A stretch of DNA of 64,000 nucleotides, from assembly GCA_008711295.1 (NCBI GenBank), contig VUYV01000037.1:583160-647159 (forward strand), given 5' to 3'. A program made the position numbers and the translations under genes. Under the pieces are notes generated by a model. It worked only from the letters and a program-made list of their open reading frames with translations. It ran no database searches and was not told where the DNA came from. This stretch comes from Anarhynchus alexandrinus. Lineage: Eukaryota > Chordata > Aves > Charadriiformes > Charadriidae. Shown here piece by piece: positions 63,201 to 64,000 of this stretch (position 1 is the first letter of the stretch; every line of letters begins with the position of its first letter).

Positions 63201-63924
63201 TGAACACTCCCTTGTATGTTGTATGCACATGGCTGGAGTAGCGACATGGTAATTACGGCTACATACAGCCCATTCTGTAAATTGTAGAGGCTATGATAAT
63301 TTTGGTCCCCAGGCCTGTCTGTGGGTCTGCCAGAGCAGATGGGATCTGAAAGGCACCGGGTTAAATCTTTTTCTAGATTAACATGTGAGTTCTTTGTGGC
63401 ATCTTTTGTGGACACAGCAGATCTGTTCCCCTCTGGCCTGTTTGCTACAGGGCAAAGCTCTACCATTCCAGGACTGGCAGCTTGGTAGATTGTTTGGGTT
63501 TTTATCAGCGGCGGTGGTGTTTGTTTCCTCCTATAACTTAAGGGGAAAGCCAGACAAAATGCAACTTTTCTCTAAATTGGAACCATGGGTTAACCACATT
63601 ACAGGCTCCATTCACTCCCTCTCCAACATGTCCCTCCACTCCTCTCCTCTCCCTGCTCCCACCAACATATTTGTGCCTGGTTTAACTATTTATTAAATAG
63701 TGTTAATTAGATTAAGATAGTATCTCTCTCAGTAATTTTAAGCTAAAAAATTGGTGTTATAGCCCTTTGAGGTAACAAAAAAGTTACTTTTTTCCCCTTG
63801 TTGCCATGCCAAGTCCTTGCCACAGTCATTTACAAGAATCACAGAAAAAGCGATGAAAGTGAACTTTAAGACAACTAATCAGTCCTAATTACATCTAACT
63901 TCAATTTTTTCTGATGCTTGCGTG

Positions 63925-64000
63925 ACCTGTTCTTAAAAACCTCCAATGACACAGACTCCATAACCTTTGCAGATGATCTTTTCCGGCGATTCACTTGTTG
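63925..64000 (-). mobile_element. Old CR1-like LINE, C-terminal coding remnant (partial at window edge)
   Basis: The plus strand reads GTTCTTAAAAACCTCCAATG, then ACACAGACTCCATAACCTTT. On the minus strand this translates as VMESVSLEVFKNR, close to the CR1 ORF2 C-terminal signature (VVESPSLEVFKTRLD in family terms). Divergence is high and the copy continues past the window. The left border is approximate, because AT-rich sequence between 63880 and 63925 may or may not belong to the element. Confidence 0.62.

Larger units (their letters stand above)
52001..63924. other. Unique non-coding stretch
   Basis: No gene or clear transposon was seen in 11.9 kb. It holds a pyrimidine-rich tract (52783-52924), A13 (53583-53595), a CA tract (56213-56232), an AAAC repeat (56547-56567), A11 (63051-63061), a C/T-rich patch (63606-63661) and a splice-bounded open segment at 60133-60221. 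The region 60830-61250 is GC-richer and has several overlapping frames on both strands without recognisable domains. Confidence 0.6.

Noticed and set aside
1..64000. CRISPR arrays, bacterial operons, rRNA or tRNA genes
   Set aside because: No regularly spaced repeats, no Shine-Dalgarno-led gene runs, and no cloverleaf with matched A and B boxes outside the SINE heads. The repeats are those of a bird genome.

Overview
The window looks like avian nuclear DNA, and no protein-coding or RNA gene can be called in it with confidence. The bird signature is the interspersed repeats. There are CR1 (chicken-repeat-1) LINE copies whose 3' ends carry the typical ATTCTATG octamer tail (1-121, 28527-28599) or a variant of it (15252), one long decayed CR1 with reverse-transcriptase motifs (15252-about 17140), and two weaker CR1 remnants (about 11205-11368 and 63925-64000). 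There is also a solo LTR of an endogenous-retrovirus family that I recognise from bird genomes (30615-about 31166) and two very old MIR/CORE-type tRNA-derived SINEs (about 7232-7370 and 23960-24290). The background is AT-rich with few CpG and shows no CpG island, which fits an intron of a large gene or a gene desert. I cannot tell which.

Layout. 1-121: CR1 tail. 122-7231: unique sequence with a striking near-perfect hairpin pair at 4294-4368. 7232-7370: old SINE. 7371-11204: unique. 11205-11368: old CR1. 11369-15251: unique, with a splice-site-bounded 78-bp open segment (11714-11791) and two AT-rich blocks that look like possible conserved non-coding DNA. 15252-17140: the long CR1 in minus orientation. 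17141-23959: unique, including two overlapping small open frames near 23.0-23.5 kb. 23960-24290: SINE split by about 0.12 kb of unrelated sequence. 24291-30614: unique apart from a 73-bp CR1 tail. 30615-31166: solo LTR, minus strand. 31167-63924: nearly 33 kb in which I recognise no transposable element, only simple repeats and several possible exon-like or regulatory segments. 63925-64000: CR1 coding remnant running off the end.

No genes here can be shown to work together. Open reading frames of 60-150 codons occur on both strands at about the frequency expected by chance for this base composition. None has a domain I recognise except the CR1 fragments. The items most worth checking are the 4.3-kb hairpin, the splice-bounded open segments (11714-11791 and 60133-60221), the small signal-peptide-like frame at 23032-23211, and the interrupted SINE. 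I found no clear sign of a previously undescribed system.
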